Counted from the first letter of the stretch, positions 16,086 through 25,109 are shown. The stretch is 36,115 bases of DNA from Bacillus sp. REN3 (GCF_017912555.1 NZ_JAERSD010000032.1:1-36115); one strand, 5' to 3'. The notes: generated by a model from the sequence alone, not told the origin. Program-made: numbers and translations.

Positions 16086-16574
16086 AAGGCATGTCCCTCC
16101 TTGCAATATCTATGGTAATGGTTCCTGACATCAGTCTCAATGTACATGAGTTTACCCATCGTGCACTCCCTTAAACGACTGATGAAAGGGAAAAACAGCT
16201 GGCAGTTTCCTCTTCTATTGAATGGGCTTTTTTATGTGTGTTGTCATTTTTTAAGTAAAGTGTTTGTTCATGCCTCTAGCTGCCAGTTCGATTGGCTCCT
16301 GCAGCAGGAAGCATAAGGAAGAAGGGGTTCCAGTTATCCGAAAAATCATTTGACAAAGCATTGTCGATAAAGAGGGTTTGATGCCGGATTCAAAGGAAAA
16401 CGGAGGATTTGACAGTATACCGTTGTATTTTTGAATCTAAAGCAGGAGAGCAGGCGAGAAACTAAAATATGCTTGTATTTGTTTAATTATCAGAAAATTT
16501 TAATTTTGCTGTTAAATTACGATAGTGTTACGATTGGTAGGTGGATATGAAGTTTCTAGGGGGGATAGACAAAA
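16086..16574. other. Spacer between the protease and the ABC operon, no gene recognised
   Basis: The 489 bases contain the divergent promoter regions of the protease gene and the amino acid transporter operon. No frame with a ribosome binding site, no T-box and no known riboswitch were seen. A TTGACA occurs at 16411-16416, but without a good -10 at the right spacing. Confidence 0.5.
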
Positions 16575-17357
16575 GTGAAGAAAATAATCGTGCTTTTTAC
16601 GATGATGCTTGCTGCTGCCGGATTGCTGGCTGGATGCGGAGAGGAAGAGGCATCTGGGGATGCCAGGAAGCTGGCTGAAAAAGGGAAATTTACCTTTGCA
16701 GCATCCGGAGAATTCAAACCATTCAGTGTCACGGATGGGGGAGGAAAGATGACCGGATTCGATATCGATGTCGGTGAAGCGGTCGCAAAGGAACTTGGCC
16801 TTGAGCCTAACCAGAAGAAATTCAAGTTTGCCAGTATCGTAGAGGGCGTCAAGTCCGGTCGCTTCGATGCAGCAGTCGCAAGCCATACGATTAATGAGGA
16901 ACGATTGAAACATGTGAATTTTTCGACTCCATATTATTATTCAGGGCCGCAAATTTTTGTGAAGCCTGGGAGCAAAGTCGAGAAGCTAGACGATTTGAAG
17001 GGAAAGGAAATTGCTGTTTCAAAAGGTTCTACATACGCTGCGACTGCGGAAAAGGTAACAGATCATGTAGTGCTTTATGATAGTGACGTAACGGCCTTGG
17101 AAGCGTTGGCCAATGGGAGGCATGACGCTGTCATAACGGACTTCATAACAGGTAAAGAAGCGATTGGAGCGAATCTTAAAATCGAGGCGAGGGAACTGCT
17201 TGGCCGCAGTGAGCAGGGAATTGCGGTGGCCAAAGAAAACGAAGAGCTGTTGAAGGAAATAAATAAGGCACTAGAGACTTTAAGGGAAAATGGAACATTA
17301 AAGAAAATCAGTGAAAAATATTTCGGAGAGGATATCACGGCTGATCCGGGTAAATAG
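16575..17357 (+). CDS. Polar amino acid ABC transporter, substrate-binding lipoprotein
   Basis: 260 residues. A lipoprotein signal ends at LAG-Cys21, so the mature protein is lipid-anchored outside the membrane. The SBP family 3 fold follows: FTFAASGEFKPFSVTDGGGKMTGFDIDVGEAVAKELG, the hinge region GRFDAAVASHTINEERLKHVNFSTPYYYSG, then the second lobe with KGSTYAA. The Arg-Asp pair of alpha-amino-acid binders is replaced in part (NEERLKHVNF is retained), so glutamine, arginine or cystine are possible ligands. The GTG start is preceded by a TAGGGGGGA run. It is the first gene of a three-gene operon; an internal terminator behind it should make it the most abundant product. Confidence 0.9.
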   Translation: MKKIIVLFTMMLAAAGLLAGCGEEEASGDARKLAEKGKFTFAASGEFKPFSVTDGGGKMTGFDIDVGEAVAKELGLEPNQKKFKFASIVEGVKSGRFDAAVASHTINEERLKHVNFSTPYYYSGPQIFVKPGSKVEKLDDLKGKEIAVSKGSTYAATAEKVTDHVVLYDSDVTALEALANGRHDAVITDFITGKEAIGANLKIEARELLGRSEQGIAVAKENEELLKEINKALETLRENGTLKKISEKYFGEDITADPGK

Positions 17358-17370
17358 CTGACACTTGAAG

Positions 17371-17410
17371 CGAATTTGCGGAAATTCTGTGCATTCGTTT
17401 TTTTTTTTTT
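17371..17410 (+). terminator. Intra-operon attenuating terminator with T13 tract
   Basis: CGAAT (17371-17375) pairs with ATTCG (17393-17397), extended by GC/GC after a two-base bulge, and thirteen T follow at 17398-17410. It lies in the 107-base gap between the binding protein and permease genes and probably lets only part of transcription through. Confidence 0.6.
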
Positions 17411-17464
17411 GACAGTCCCTTTCCCCAGGTTTAAAGAGAAAAATTTCAGGGAGTTGATTGAATT

Positions 17465-18124
17465 TTGCCAAGCATATCGCATGTTGTCGAAGTGTTTCTT
17501 TCCACATACGATATTTTCCTGAAAGGCATGCTGCTGACACTCCAAGTCACAGCTATTTCAATCCTGATCGCTATTTTCATTGGATTGTTCTTTGCCTTTT
17601 TGAAAATTTCCGGAGTGAAATTATTGGAGATCCTTGCGGATACATATATTTATTTAGTACGGGGAACACCGCTGATTGTCCAGATCTTCATCTTTTACTT
17701 TGGATTGAATGATTTGAATATCTCTGCTTTTTGGTCTGTCGGCCTTGCGCTTGCCTTCCATAACGGTGCGTATATCGCAGAAATATTCCGGGGGGCTATC
17801 CAATCAATAGACAAGGGGCAAATGGAAGCTGGCCGTTCGCTTGGCATGAGCAAATCGCTCGCTATGCGAAGGATCATCCTTCCCCAGGCTTTCCGCCGTG
17901 CCCTTCCCCCGCTCGGGAACCAGTTTATCATCGGCCTTAAGGATTCTTCGCTTGCTGCCTTTATCGGGATGTATGAACTGTTCAATGTCGCGACAACAAA
18001 AGGGGCGAACGATTTTGACAATATGACCTATTTGCTGATTGTAGCTGTCTATTATTTATTCCTTGTCTATTTAATATCCTTTATCGTCAGTATGATCGAG
18101 AAAAAGCTATCCATCAGTGATTAA
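17465..18124 (+). CDS. Polar amino acid ABC transporter, permease
   Basis: 219 residues of the HisM/GlnP permease family with about five membrane segments. The cytoplasmic coupling loop is clear: EAGRSLGMSKSLAMRRIILPQAFRRALPPLGNQFI (about 123-157), which contacts the ATPase. The TTG start at 17465 follows AGGGAG. A single permease gene implies a homodimer in the membrane. Twelve bases separate it from the ATPase gene. Confidence 0.92.
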   Translation: MPSISHVVEVFLSTYDIFLKGMLLTLQVTAISILIAIFIGLFFAFLKISGVKLLEILADTYIYLVRGTPLIVQIFIFYFGLNDLNISAFWSVGLALAFHNGAYIAEIFRGAIQSIDKGQMEAGRSLGMSKSLAMRRIILPQAFRRALPPLGNQFIIGLKDSSLAAFIGMYELFNVATTKGANDFDNMTYLLIVAVYYLFLVYLISFIVSMIEKKLSISD

Positions 18125-18136
18125 GGAGGAACCAAG

Positions 18137-18874
18137 ATGAATGACAAACCAATGGTCAGCGTGAAAAAACTGAATAAGTCCTTTGGCGGTCTCCATGTCC
18201 TGAAGGATGTTGATATGACTGTAAGTGAAAGTGATGTAGTCTGCCTTATCGGCGCAAGCGGATCCGGTAAAAGCACCCTGCTCCGCTGCCTGAATTTCCT
18301 GGAGGTCAAGGACGATGGGCAGATTTTCATCGAAGGAGAGGAAATCAACGCCGACACACACGACCTGAACAAGATTCGCCAGAAAATAGGCATGGTTTTT
18401 CAGCACTTCAATTTATTTCCGCACCAAACGGTGCTCGAAAACATAATTGAAGCCCCTATTCATGTGAAGGGGGTCAAGAGGGACCAGGCAGTCAGGGAAG
18501 CAAAGGAACTGCTCAGGAAAGTCGGTCTGTCAGATAAGGAAAAAGTATATCCTTCCAGGCTGTCAGGCGGCCAGAAGCAGCGGGTGGCGATTGCGAGGGC
18601 GCTGGCGATGAAGCCGGATATCATGTTATTTGATGAACCAACGTCAGCCCTTGATCCAGAACTTGTCGGTGAAGTGCTGGCAACCATGAAGGAATTGGCG
18701 GAAGAAGGAATGACCATGGTGGTCGTTACCCATGAAATGGGCTTCGCCCGTGAGGTTGCGGATTGGGTGGTCTATATGCATCAAGGCAATATAATCGAGG
18801 TGGGCCATCCTGATGAAATTTTTGACAGCCCTGCTGAGGAAAGGACCCGGGAATTTTTAAGCCGGACTTATTAG
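18137..18874 (+). CDS. Polar amino acid ABC transporter, ATPase
   Basis: 245 residues of the GlnQ/HisP type. Walker [10 protein letters not shown] (about 38-46), Q-loop [13 protein letters not shown], signature [15 protein letters not shown], Walker [13 protein letters not shown] and the switch His in VVTHEM are all intact. It drives uptake through the preceding permease. AAGGAGGAA stands eight bases before the ATG. The operon is complete (binding protein, permease, ATPase). A hairpin without T-tract (GATATCCTG/CAGGATATC, about 18882-18925) follows the stop. Confidence 0.95.
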   Translation: MNDKPMVSVKKLNKSFGGLHVLKDVDMTVSESDVVCLIGASGSGKSTLLRCLNFLEVKDDGQIFIEGEEINADTHDLNKIRQKIGMVFQHFNLFPHQTVLENIIEAPIHVKGVKRDQAVREAKELLRKVGLSDKEKVYPSRLSGGQKQRVAIARALAMKPDIMLFDEPTSALDPELVGEVLATMKELAEEGMTMVVVTHEMGFAREVADWVVYMHQGNIIEVGHPDEIFDSPAEERTREFLSRTY

Positions 18875-18990
18875 TGTCTATATGATATCCTGCCTCATCT
18901 GTTCCTCCGTGCTGCTCAGGATATCCAGCGGAAGATAGAGAAGCGGACCCATTGGGAAGGAAGTCATTCCTTAACAGGCAGTGTTTTGAA

Positions 18991-19216
18991 AAGGCTGTTT
19001 TCTAAAAAGATTGATTTTTTCTGATTCAATTTTAAGAAAAACAGATCGTTTCCGAAAAGATTGATTTGGAACGGCAGGTGCGAGACTCCGGCAGGAACAG
19101 CGGGAAAGTTGGGACCCTACAGGCGCTTTTATCAACTTATGCCCCGCGGAAAGCGAGCAGCCTGGATGGTACATCAACCATGTATCAAAAACAGCAAAGT
19201 TTATGAAAACAGCCTG
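18991..19216. mobile_element. MITE-like repeat of about 225 bp with terminal inverted repeats
   Basis: The left end AAGGCTGTTTTC (18991-19002) and the right end GAAAACAGCCT (19205-19215) are inverted repeats identical over 11 bases. Inside are two AAAGATTGATTT copies (19005-19020 and 19055-19068 areas), then GGTGCGAGACTCC and CCCCGCGGAAAGCGAGCAGC, which I recognise as pieces of a dispersed non-coding repeat common in Bacillus-type genomes. It carries no gene. A possible short flanking duplication (TGAAA) is seen on both sides but may be chance. Related partial copies lie at 21858-21950 and about 32625-32760. Confidence 0.65.
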
Positions 19217-19357
19217 TGAAAAAGGTTTATCAATATGGGAGTTCGGGTAAAAAAACTGCGTTAATCCAGAGGGGGGATAAAGGTGTAGGCTTCTTGATGA
19301 AACTTAGCATACGTTCCAGGAAATCCTATCTACATATTATCTTATTCGGAGGCTGAC

Positions 19358-20920
19358 ATGCTTAAAAATATTTTTTCCAACTTTGTTTTTTCAGTGTCAG
19401 CTGCGATCATATTGGTTTTAGTTATTCTAGGGGCAATTATACCGAAGAAATTTGGCATCGTAGCTGGAAAGCTGTTTGACTTCACAACTGTTAACTTTGG
19501 ATGGTTTTATTTATTGGCGGTTTTTATCATTGTATTATTTTTGATCGGACTTGCGGTCAGCAAGTATGGCGGAATCCGCCTTGGCAGAGAAGGGGAACGT
19601 CCGGAATTCTCTTTCTTCACCTGGATTGGGATGCTATTCTCGGCTGGATTTGGTGCCGGCCTGGTGTTCTGGGGTATCGCTGAACCGATGAGCCATTTCT
19701 TCTCCACACCATTCGCAAGCGTGGAGGGAGAGTCAAGGACCGCAGCAAGGATTGCCATGGGCTACTCATTCTTCCACTGGGGAGTCAGCCAGTGGTCAGT
19801 TTTCGCGATTGTTGGACTGGTCATAGGATTCCTGCAATTCCGCAAACAAAAGGACGGGATGGTGTCGACGGCGCTTGAGCCGGTAACTGGAAACAAACCA
19901 GCAGTAAAGAATATCATTGATACGCTTGCTGTCGTCGCCACAGTAATGGGGATTGCGACATCTGTCGGCTTAGGTGTCCTGCAAATGAATGGCGGGATGA
20001 ATGCTGTTTTTAAAACGGAAAATTCCATTGCCATCCAGATGGCCATCATTTTGGTCATTTTTATCGCTTACATGATCTCCTCCTCGACCGGACTCGATAA
20101 AGGAATCAAGATTTTGAGCAACCTGAACCTTGGACTTGCCATCTTCCTGCTGCTGTTCGTTCTTATAGCCGGTCCGACTATATTTATCCTGGAAAGCTTC
20201 ACCCTGGCGATTGGAGATTATTTTACACATTTCATTGAATACAGCCTGAGGCTTCAGCCTTATCAGGAAGGTAGCTGGAGCCGTGATTGGACGATCTTCT
20301 ATTGGGCATGGGCGATTGCCTGGTCACCATTCGTCGGGGCATTCGTAGCCCGGGTTTCGAAGGGGAGGACTATCAGGGAATATATTTTAGGGGTTATGGT
20401 CATCCCGCCTGCCATAGCCTGCCTATGGATCGCAGTATTCGGCGGAACAGCCTTATGGAATGACTTGAATAAGGATGCTGGCATCGCAGCAGCAGTCGAT
20501 GCCGATTTGACTTCCGCGCTGTTTAAAACTTTCGAATTCCTGCCATGGACGACAATGCTGTCAGTCATGTCCATCCTATTGATTTTCACCTTCCTGGTTA
20601 CTTCTGCAGATTCGGCGACATATATACTGGCCAGCATGACGACTTCAGGCAGCTTGAATCCTCCAAGATTCGCGAAAATCGTCTGGGGTTCGCTGATGGC
20701 AGCCATTTCCGCCGTGCTATTATATGCAGGAGGACTTGAAGCTCTCCAGACAGCATCATTGATTTCGGCATTGCCATTCACCGTATTGCTCTTGTTGCTG
20801 ATGTTCTCGACTTTAAAACTGCTTAAAAAAGAACCTTTACCAATCAGGAAGGCGGACTTAAGGAGATTCCGCCGGCTGGAAAAAGCAGCAAACCAAGACG
20901 AGGAGAGGAAAAAAGCTTAA
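19358..20920 (+). CDS. BCCT-family glycine betaine/choline-type transporter (OpuD-like)
   Basis: 520 residues with about twelve membrane helices. The BCCT signature is present in two parts: GFGAGLVFWGIAEPMSHF (about 98-115) and the segment SWSRDWTIFYWAWAIAWSPFVGAFVARVSKGRTIREY (about 306-342). GLGVLQMNGGMN near 204-215 is the Gly-rich substrate region. Such carriers import betaine, choline, carnitine or similar osmolytes with sodium or protons; bacilli use OpuD for osmoprotection. The C-terminal tail is long and charged (LRRFRRLEKAANQDEERKK), as in osmotically regulated members. The ATG at 19358 has GGAGGC upstream and a strong terminator follows. Confidence 0.92.
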   Translation: MLKNIFSNFVFSVSAAIILVLVILGAIIPKKFGIVAGKLFDFTTVNFGWFYLLAVFIIVLFLIGLAVSKYGGIRLGREGERPEFSFFTWIGMLFSAGFGAGLVFWGIAEPMSHFFSTPFASVEGESRTAARIAMGYSFFHWGVSQWSVFAIVGLVIGFLQFRKQKDGMVSTALEPVTGNKPAVKNIIDTLAVVATVMGIATSVGLGVLQMNGGMNAVFKTENSIAIQMAIILVIFIAYMISSSTGLDKGIKILSNLNLGLAIFLLLFVLIAGPTIFILESFTLAIGDYFTHFIEYSLRLQPYQEGSWSRDWTIFYWAWAIAWSPFVGAFVARVSKGRTIREYILGVMVIPPAIACLWIAVFGGTALWNDLNKDAGIAAAVDADLTSALFKTFEFLPWTTMLSVMSILLIFTFLVTSADSATYILASMTTSGSLNPPRFAKIVWGSLMAAISAVLLYAGGLEALQTASLISALPFTVLLLLLMFSTLKLLKKEPLPIRKADLRRFRRLEKAANQDEERKKA

Positions 20921-20925
20921 GAAAG

Positions 20926-20957
20926 AAACCGGAAAACGCAGAGTTTTCCGGTTTTTT
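20926..20957 (+). terminator. Terminator after the BCCT carrier
   Basis: AAACCGGAAAAC (20926-20937) and GTTTTCCGGTTT (20943-20954) pair perfectly around GCAGA, and a T run follows. Confidence 0.9.
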
Positions 20958-21054
20958 ATGTATTTTTATAAAATAGTTGTTGCATCTGTTAAAAATTTCA
21001 AAATATAATAGAAGGGTATGTATTTTTTTTATTTTCAAAGGGGGAAAGTTGTTA

Positions 21055-21744
21055 ATGGATATGAGTATTTCTCAGATCAAAAAAAAGTCATTGGCATCAC
21101 TGAAAGGAAATTGGGGAAAGGGTGTCCTGCTTACCTTCCTGATTTTCCTGATTACTGCCATTGTGCCGACTATTATTGAAATCATAATCAGCGGTGATAT
21201 TGTTGAATGGGCAGAGCAATCTGAGACACCCATTGAAGCGGATTTATTGAATATTGTCTTTTCTTTGCTGTTCATTCCGATGACCGTGGCGAGCTACTGG
21301 TTCTACCTGGTGATTGCCAGATCGAATCAACCGAAGGTCTCGCAAGTATTTGCCGTCTATAAAGATTTGGGAAAATCCGCAAAGCTGGTGGGCGCCTCAA
21401 TCCTAATCGGAATCTTTACAATGCTTTGGACATTATTATTGATCATTCCTGGTATAATTAAGGGCCTATCCTATTCACAAACATTCTTCCTGATGAAGGA
21501 TAACCCACATTATTCGGCGTTAGAGGCAATTACAGAGAGCAAGAATAGAATGAAAGGTTATAAGTGGAGGTTTTTCCTTCTGAACCTCAGCTTCATTGGC
21601 TGGGTATTCATTGCGATTTTCACGCTTGGAATCGGCTTCCTGTGGCTGTATCCTTATATTTCAACAGCAAACGCTACATTCTACAATGAACTGATCGCCC
21701 CACAGGGAAATGATGATGCAAAGACAGAAGATTTAGCTATTTAA
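21055..21744 (+). CDS. DUF975-family integral membrane protein
   Basis: 229 residues from the ATG at 21055, which has AAAGGGGGAAAG upstream. It begins MSISQIKKKSLASLKGNWGKGVLLTF, the usual opening of DUF975 proteins, and has about four to five membrane segments, with the conserved KGLSYSQTFFLMKDNPHYSALEAITESKNRMKGYKWRFFLL-type central stretch (about 133-178) and FYNEL near the end. No biochemical function is known for the family. It is a single-gene unit between two strong terminators. Confidence 0.82.
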   Translation: MDMSISQIKKKSLASLKGNWGKGVLLTFLIFLITAIVPTIIEIIISGDIVEWAEQSETPIEADLLNIVFSLLFIPMTVASYWFYLVIARSNQPKVSQVFAVYKDLGKSAKLVGASILIGIFTMLWTLLLIIPGIIKGLSYSQTFFLMKDNPHYSALEAITESKNRMKGYKWRFFLLNLSFIGWVFIAIFTLGIGFLWLYPYISTANATFYNELIAPQGNDDAKTEDLAI

Positions 21745-21749
21745 GTTTA

Positions 21750-21787
21750 TTGGATCCCGGCACGAATGATGCCGGGATCCAATTTTT
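21750..21787 (+). terminator. Terminator after the DUF975 gene
   Basis: TTGGATCCCGGC (21750-21761) and GCCGGGATCCAA (21771-21782) form a perfect 12-bp stem followed by TTTTT. Confidence 0.92.
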
Positions 21788-21857
21788 CATAGTAAGAGAA
21801 TATGGGGAACTCTTTAACTGGTTCTTTGGCTATGTTAAATTTGATTGTTTATTTCCA

Positions 21858-21950
21858 CTCCAGGCACTTTGCTTTCCGCGGGCGTTACTGGGAGCCTCGT
21901 CACTTTGCGTCTTCGAAGTCTTCCCTATCCATTGCTCCCACATGACATTG
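21858..21950 (-). repeat. Partial copy of the dispersed repeat, inverted
   Basis: On the minus strand this reads GACGAGGCTCCCAGTAACGC, then CCGCGGAAAGCAAAGTGCCTGGAGTGGAAAT, matching the right half of the repeat at 18991-19216 and its relatives (CCGCGGAAAGCGAGCAGCCTGGA). No second terminal repeat is seen, so it is truncated or diverged. The rest of the gap 21790-22181 holds no gene I can support. Confidence 0.5.
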
Positions 21951-22181
21951 AATGAGCATCCGTGAATTCATTTTCGTGCCTTCCGCTGCTATACCAATAC
22001 AAATAACTCATGAATGCAGGAAGGATTGCTTAATAACCTGCAGCCGTTTTTCAATGCTCCAAATCAACAAGGAGTCAAAATCAGCATTGTTTTTTCATTA
22101 TCGATTTAGAAGTAAAAGGAATTTCGATATTTTAAGCGAAGTTAAGTTAGTCTAAGTCTTTATTAGGGAGTGAGGGAGAGA

Positions 22182-22733
22182 ATGGAGTTTGAGATGTCCA
22201 CCCTATTCGTTATCGATAAAAAAAATGGCTTTAAGCCGGTATTCAGCCATCTTGTCTCGATGATGAATTACACTAGGTATACGACGTTAGAGGCAGTAAA
22301 AGGCCTTTCTGTAGAAGAGCTAGATTTTCTCATCCATCGAGATGCAAACTCGATTGGCATGCTGCTTGGCCACATGGCAGCGGTCGAACGGATTTACCAG
22401 ATTATTTGCTTCGAAGATCGCGAGCCGACTCATGAAGAAGAACAGGAGTTGATTGCCGGCCTTGAACTGGGGGAGAGAGGAAGAAGGGTTTTTAAGGGAT
22501 TTCCTCTTGAATTTTATCTTGATACCCTTCAGGAAGTCAGGAATGATACTTATAAAAAGTTCCAGTCCCTTACGGATGATTGGCTGTTCAAACAAGCTCT
22601 TTTTTGGAGTAACCAGCATGCCAACAACTACTTCAAATGGTTCCATGTCTTCGAGGATGAACTGAACCATCGTGGACAAATCCGGCTGATCAAAAAAATC
22701 TTTGCATCGGAAAGACAAAAACTTGAGGAATAG
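22182..22733 (+). CDS. DinB-like metal-binding hydrolase/transferase-fold protein
   Basis: 183 residues from the ATG at 22182; GTG at 22170 is an alternative, but GAGGGAG fits the ATG better. It has the four-helix bundle pattern of the DinB/YfiT superfamily: LVSMMNYTRYTTLEAVKGLS, then SIGMLLGHMAAVERIYQ with the first His, and WFHVFEDELNHRGQIRLIKK with the last His ligand. Superfamily members include bacillithiol transferases and damage-induced proteins. The substrate is unknown. It stands alone, with a strong terminator about 130 bases downstream. Confidence 0.75.
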   Translation: MEFEMSTLFVIDKKNGFKPVFSHLVSMMNYTRYTTLEAVKGLSVEELDFLIHRDANSIGMLLGHMAAVERIYQIICFEDREPTHEEEQELIAGLELGERGRRVFKGFPLEFYLDTLQEVRNDTYKKFQSLTDDWLFKQALFWSNQHANNYFKWFHVFEDELNHRGQIRLIKKIFASERQKLEE

Positions 22734-22862
22734 ATAACTAAATTTTCCGGACAAGCGGGTTCACAGGAATGATGGTGTTTCCTCCACGGCTTTTGACTCC
22801 GGCAATTCAAAAAGAGGCAAGGCAGCGAAAAAGGTATCTCAAAACCGTAAAGAACACATAGT

Positions 22863-22916
22863 GCCACACTAATGTTTGCAAGGGGTAAGAGCCAACATTA
22901 GTGTGGCCATTTTTTT
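22863..22916 (+). terminator. Terminator upstream of the nfeD-floT operon
   Basis: GCCACACTAATGTT (22863-22876) pairs with AACATTAGTGTGGC (22894-22907), 14 perfect pairs, followed by T7. It sits just before the sigma-W promoter, so it insulates it from the DinB-like gene. Confidence 0.9.
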
Positions 22917-22923
22917 AATAAGT

Positions 22924-22949
22924 TGAAACCTATTAGTTTTCCAACCGTA
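22924..22949 (+). promoter_or_regulatory. Sigma-W-type promoter of nfeD-floT
   Basis: TGAAAC (22924-22929), a 16-base spacer and CGTA (22946-22949) match the sigma-W consensus TGAAAC-N16-CGTA exactly. The equivalent operon yuaF-floT of B. subtilis is a known sigma-W target. Confidence 0.82.
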
Positions 22950-23028
22950 TTACAATACAAGAAATTATTTACAAGCAGGGGAGGTGAATGGGATAATTCA
23001 ATAGGAGAGATATGGGAAAAGGGTGAAG

Positions 23029-23589
23029 ATGATGGAACTATTTGGTTTGCCGCTTGAAACGATTTATTTATATGGACTGGTCATTTCTGGAGTAGCCACG
23101 ATTCTCTATCTGTTTTTTGGTGATATGCTCGCGGGTATTGCGGAAGGCGTTCCGTTTGTCAATCCAACTTTGCTTTTTTCATTCATCACAATTTTTTCTG
23201 CAGGGGGCTATCTGGGTGAATTGTTCACTGCATTCAACAGTGCGTTGATCGCAGGATTTTCAGCCATCATTGCTTTTATTTTCGTTACATTATTGAATGT
23301 TTTTGTGCTAATCCCACTATCCAATGCAGAGGAATCCCTTGTTTACAAGGAGAGCGATTTGAGGGGCAGGACTGGGACCGTCATTACGCCTATACCGGCA
23401 GAAGGATTCGGAGAGGTGTTGGTTGAAAACTTGAGCGGGCGAATCGCCAAGCCTGCGACGAGCTTTTCAAAGACGGATATTCCTAACGGAAAGAAAGTGC
23501 TCGTCATTGATGTCGAGAATGGTGTGCTCCAAGTGAAGCTATATGAAGAAATAGAAAATGATATTCAGGGGGAGAAAAAATGGATCTAA
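23029..23589 (+). CDS. yuaF: NfeD-like membrane protein (YuaF-type flotillin partner)
   Basis: About 186 residues. Three to four membrane segments occupy residues 8-105, followed by an OB-fold domain outside or below the membrane (DLRGRTGTVITPIPAEGFGEVLVE to GKKVLVIDVENGVLQVKLYEE). Proteins of this type are encoded next to flotillins, and in B. subtilis YuaF acts with FloT. It reads GTG AAG ATG ATG at the start; the first ATG was chosen, but 23023 and 23032 are possible. The 3' end overlaps the flotillin gene by ten bases, so the two are translationally coupled. The sigma-W promoter lies 80 bases upstream. Confidence 0.88.
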   Translation: MMELFGLPLETIYLYGLVISGVATILYLFFGDMLAGIAEGVPFVNPTLLFSFITIFSAGGYLGELFTAFNSALIAGFSAIIAFIFVTLLNVFVLIPLSNAEESLVYKESDLRGRTGTVITPIPAEGFGEVLVENLSGRIAKPATSFSKTDIPNGKKVLVIDVENGVLQVKLYEEIENDIQGEKKWI

Positions 23590-25103
23590 TGTTCATAGTC
23601 ATTGGTTTTGTTGTCTTTTTAATCATTGCTCTTGTTGCCGTATTCATTACAAAATATAAAACGGCTGGGCCAGACGAAGCATTGATTGTCACAGGAAGCT
23701 TCCTGGGAAACAGGAATGTCCATACTGATGAAGCAAATAATAAAATCAAGATTATCAGGGGTGGAGGTACCTTCATTTTTCCTGTGTTCCAGCAATCACG
23801 TCCGTTGAGCCTGCTGTCAAGCAAACTTGAAGTCACGACGCCCGAGGTTTATACAGAACAGGGAGTTCCGGTCATGGCGGATGGAACAGCGATCATAAAA
23901 ATAGGCGGGTCAATCAGCGAAATCGCGACAGCTGCTGAACAATTCCTCGGCAAAACGAAGGAAGACCGTGAAAATGAGGCTAAGGAAGTGCTTGAAGGCC
24001 ATCTCCGCTCTATCCTCGGGTCGATGACAGTCGAAGAGATTTACAAGAACCGTGATAAGTTTTCCCAGGAAGTCCAGCGGGTTGCATCTCAGGATCTTGC
24101 AAAAATGGGGCTGGTGATCGTTTCATTCACGATCAAGGATGTCCGTGATAAAAACGGCTATCTTGATTCACTAGGAAAGCCAAGGATCGCCCAGGTCAAG
24201 CGTGATGCGGATATCGCTACCGCTGATGCGGAGAAGGAGACCCGCATCAAGAAGGCGGAAGCGGATAAGGAAGCAAAAAAGGCTGAATTCGAGCGGGCAA
24301 CCGAGATTGCGGAAGCAGAAAAGATCAATGGGCTGAAAATGGCTGAATTCCGCCGGGAACAGGACATTGCTAAAGCACGTGCTGACCAGGCATATGATTT
24401 GGAGACAGCCCGTGCCCAGCAAGAAGTCACTGAACAGGAAATGCAGGTTAAAATCATCGAGCGCCAGAAGCAGATTGAGCTTGAAGAGAAAGAAATCCTT
24501 CGCCGTGAACGGCAATATGATTCTGAAGTGAAGAAAAAGGCGGATGCAGACCGCTATTCCGTTGAACAATCGGCTGAGGCCGAAAAAGCGAAGCAAATCG
24601 CCGAAGCGGATGCGAATAAATATCGCATCGAGGCGATGGCACGTGCGGAGGCAGAGAGAGTCAGGATGGACGGTTTGGCTAAAGCTGATGCCGAAAAAGC
24701 CAAGGGTGAAACAGAGGCAGAAATCATCCGCCTGAAAGGGGTCGCAGAAGCTGAAGCGAAACAGAAGATCGCAGAGGCCTTTGAGCAGTTTGGCCAGGCT
24801 GCGATTCTCGATATGACCATAAAAATGCTCCCAGAATATGCGAAGCAAGTTGCAGCTCCACTCGGGAACATTGACAAGATTACAGTTGTTGATACTGGAG
24901 GCAGCGATTCGAATGGCGGAGCGAACAAAGTCACTGGCTATGCAACCAATTTGATGGCCACGCTCCAGGAATCCCTGAAAGCTTCATCTGGAATTGACGT
25001 CAAGGAGCTGATCGAGAACTTTTCAGGGAAAGGGAATATCCGCGAAAGCATCGATGCCCTTAAGATGGAGATTGGTGAGAAAAAAGAAACAATAGAGCAA
25101 TAA
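23580..25103 (+). CDS. floT: Flotillin FloT (YuaG-type lipid-raft scaffold)
   Basis: 507 residues. One N-terminal membrane hairpin (LMFIVIGFVVFLIIALVAVFI) is followed by the SPFH/PHB domain (about 30-200), a long Ala/Glu/Lys-rich coiled coil (about 205-385, with EA- and EK-rich heptads such as KADADRYSVEQSAEAEKAK) and a flotillin C-terminus with GQAAILDMTIKMLPEYAKQVAAPLGNIDKITVVD. It organises ordered membrane microdomains and supports signalling and secretion. GGGGGAG precedes the ATG. A terminator shared with the convergent antiporter gene follows. Confidence 0.95.
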   Translation: MDLMFIVIGFVVFLIIALVAVFITKYKTAGPDEALIVTGSFLGNRNVHTDEANNKIKIIRGGGTFIFPVFQQSRPLSLLSSKLEVTTPEVYTEQGVPVMADGTAIIKIGGSISEIATAAEQFLGKTKEDRENEAKEVLEGHLRSILGSMTVEEIYKNRDKFSQEVQRVASQDLAKMGLVIVSFTIKDVRDKNGYLDSLGKPRIAQVKRDADIATADAEKETRIKKAEADKEAKKAEFERATEIAEAEKINGLKMAEFRREQDIAKARADQAYDLETARAQQEVTEQEMQVKIIERQKQIELEEKEILRRERQYDSEVKKKADADRYSVEQSAEAEKAKQIAEADANKYRIEAMARAEAERVRMDGLAKADAEKAKGETEAEIIRLKGVAEAEAKQKIAEAFEQFGQAAILDMTIKMLPEYAKQVAAPLGNIDKITVVDTGGSDSNGGANKVTGYATNLMATLQESLKASSGIDVKELIENFSGKGNIRESIDALKMEIGEKKETIEQ

Positions 25104-25109
25104 TTGAGG

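Noticed and set aside
16086-16574. T-box or riboswitch leader before the amino acid transporter
   Set aside because: No T-box core (GGGTGG-type) or known aptamer landmarks found.
24158-24934. Long minus-strand frames within the flotillin gene
   Set aside because: They mirror the Ala/Glu/Lys-rich coiled coil, whose codon pattern keeps the opposite strand open; no start signals.
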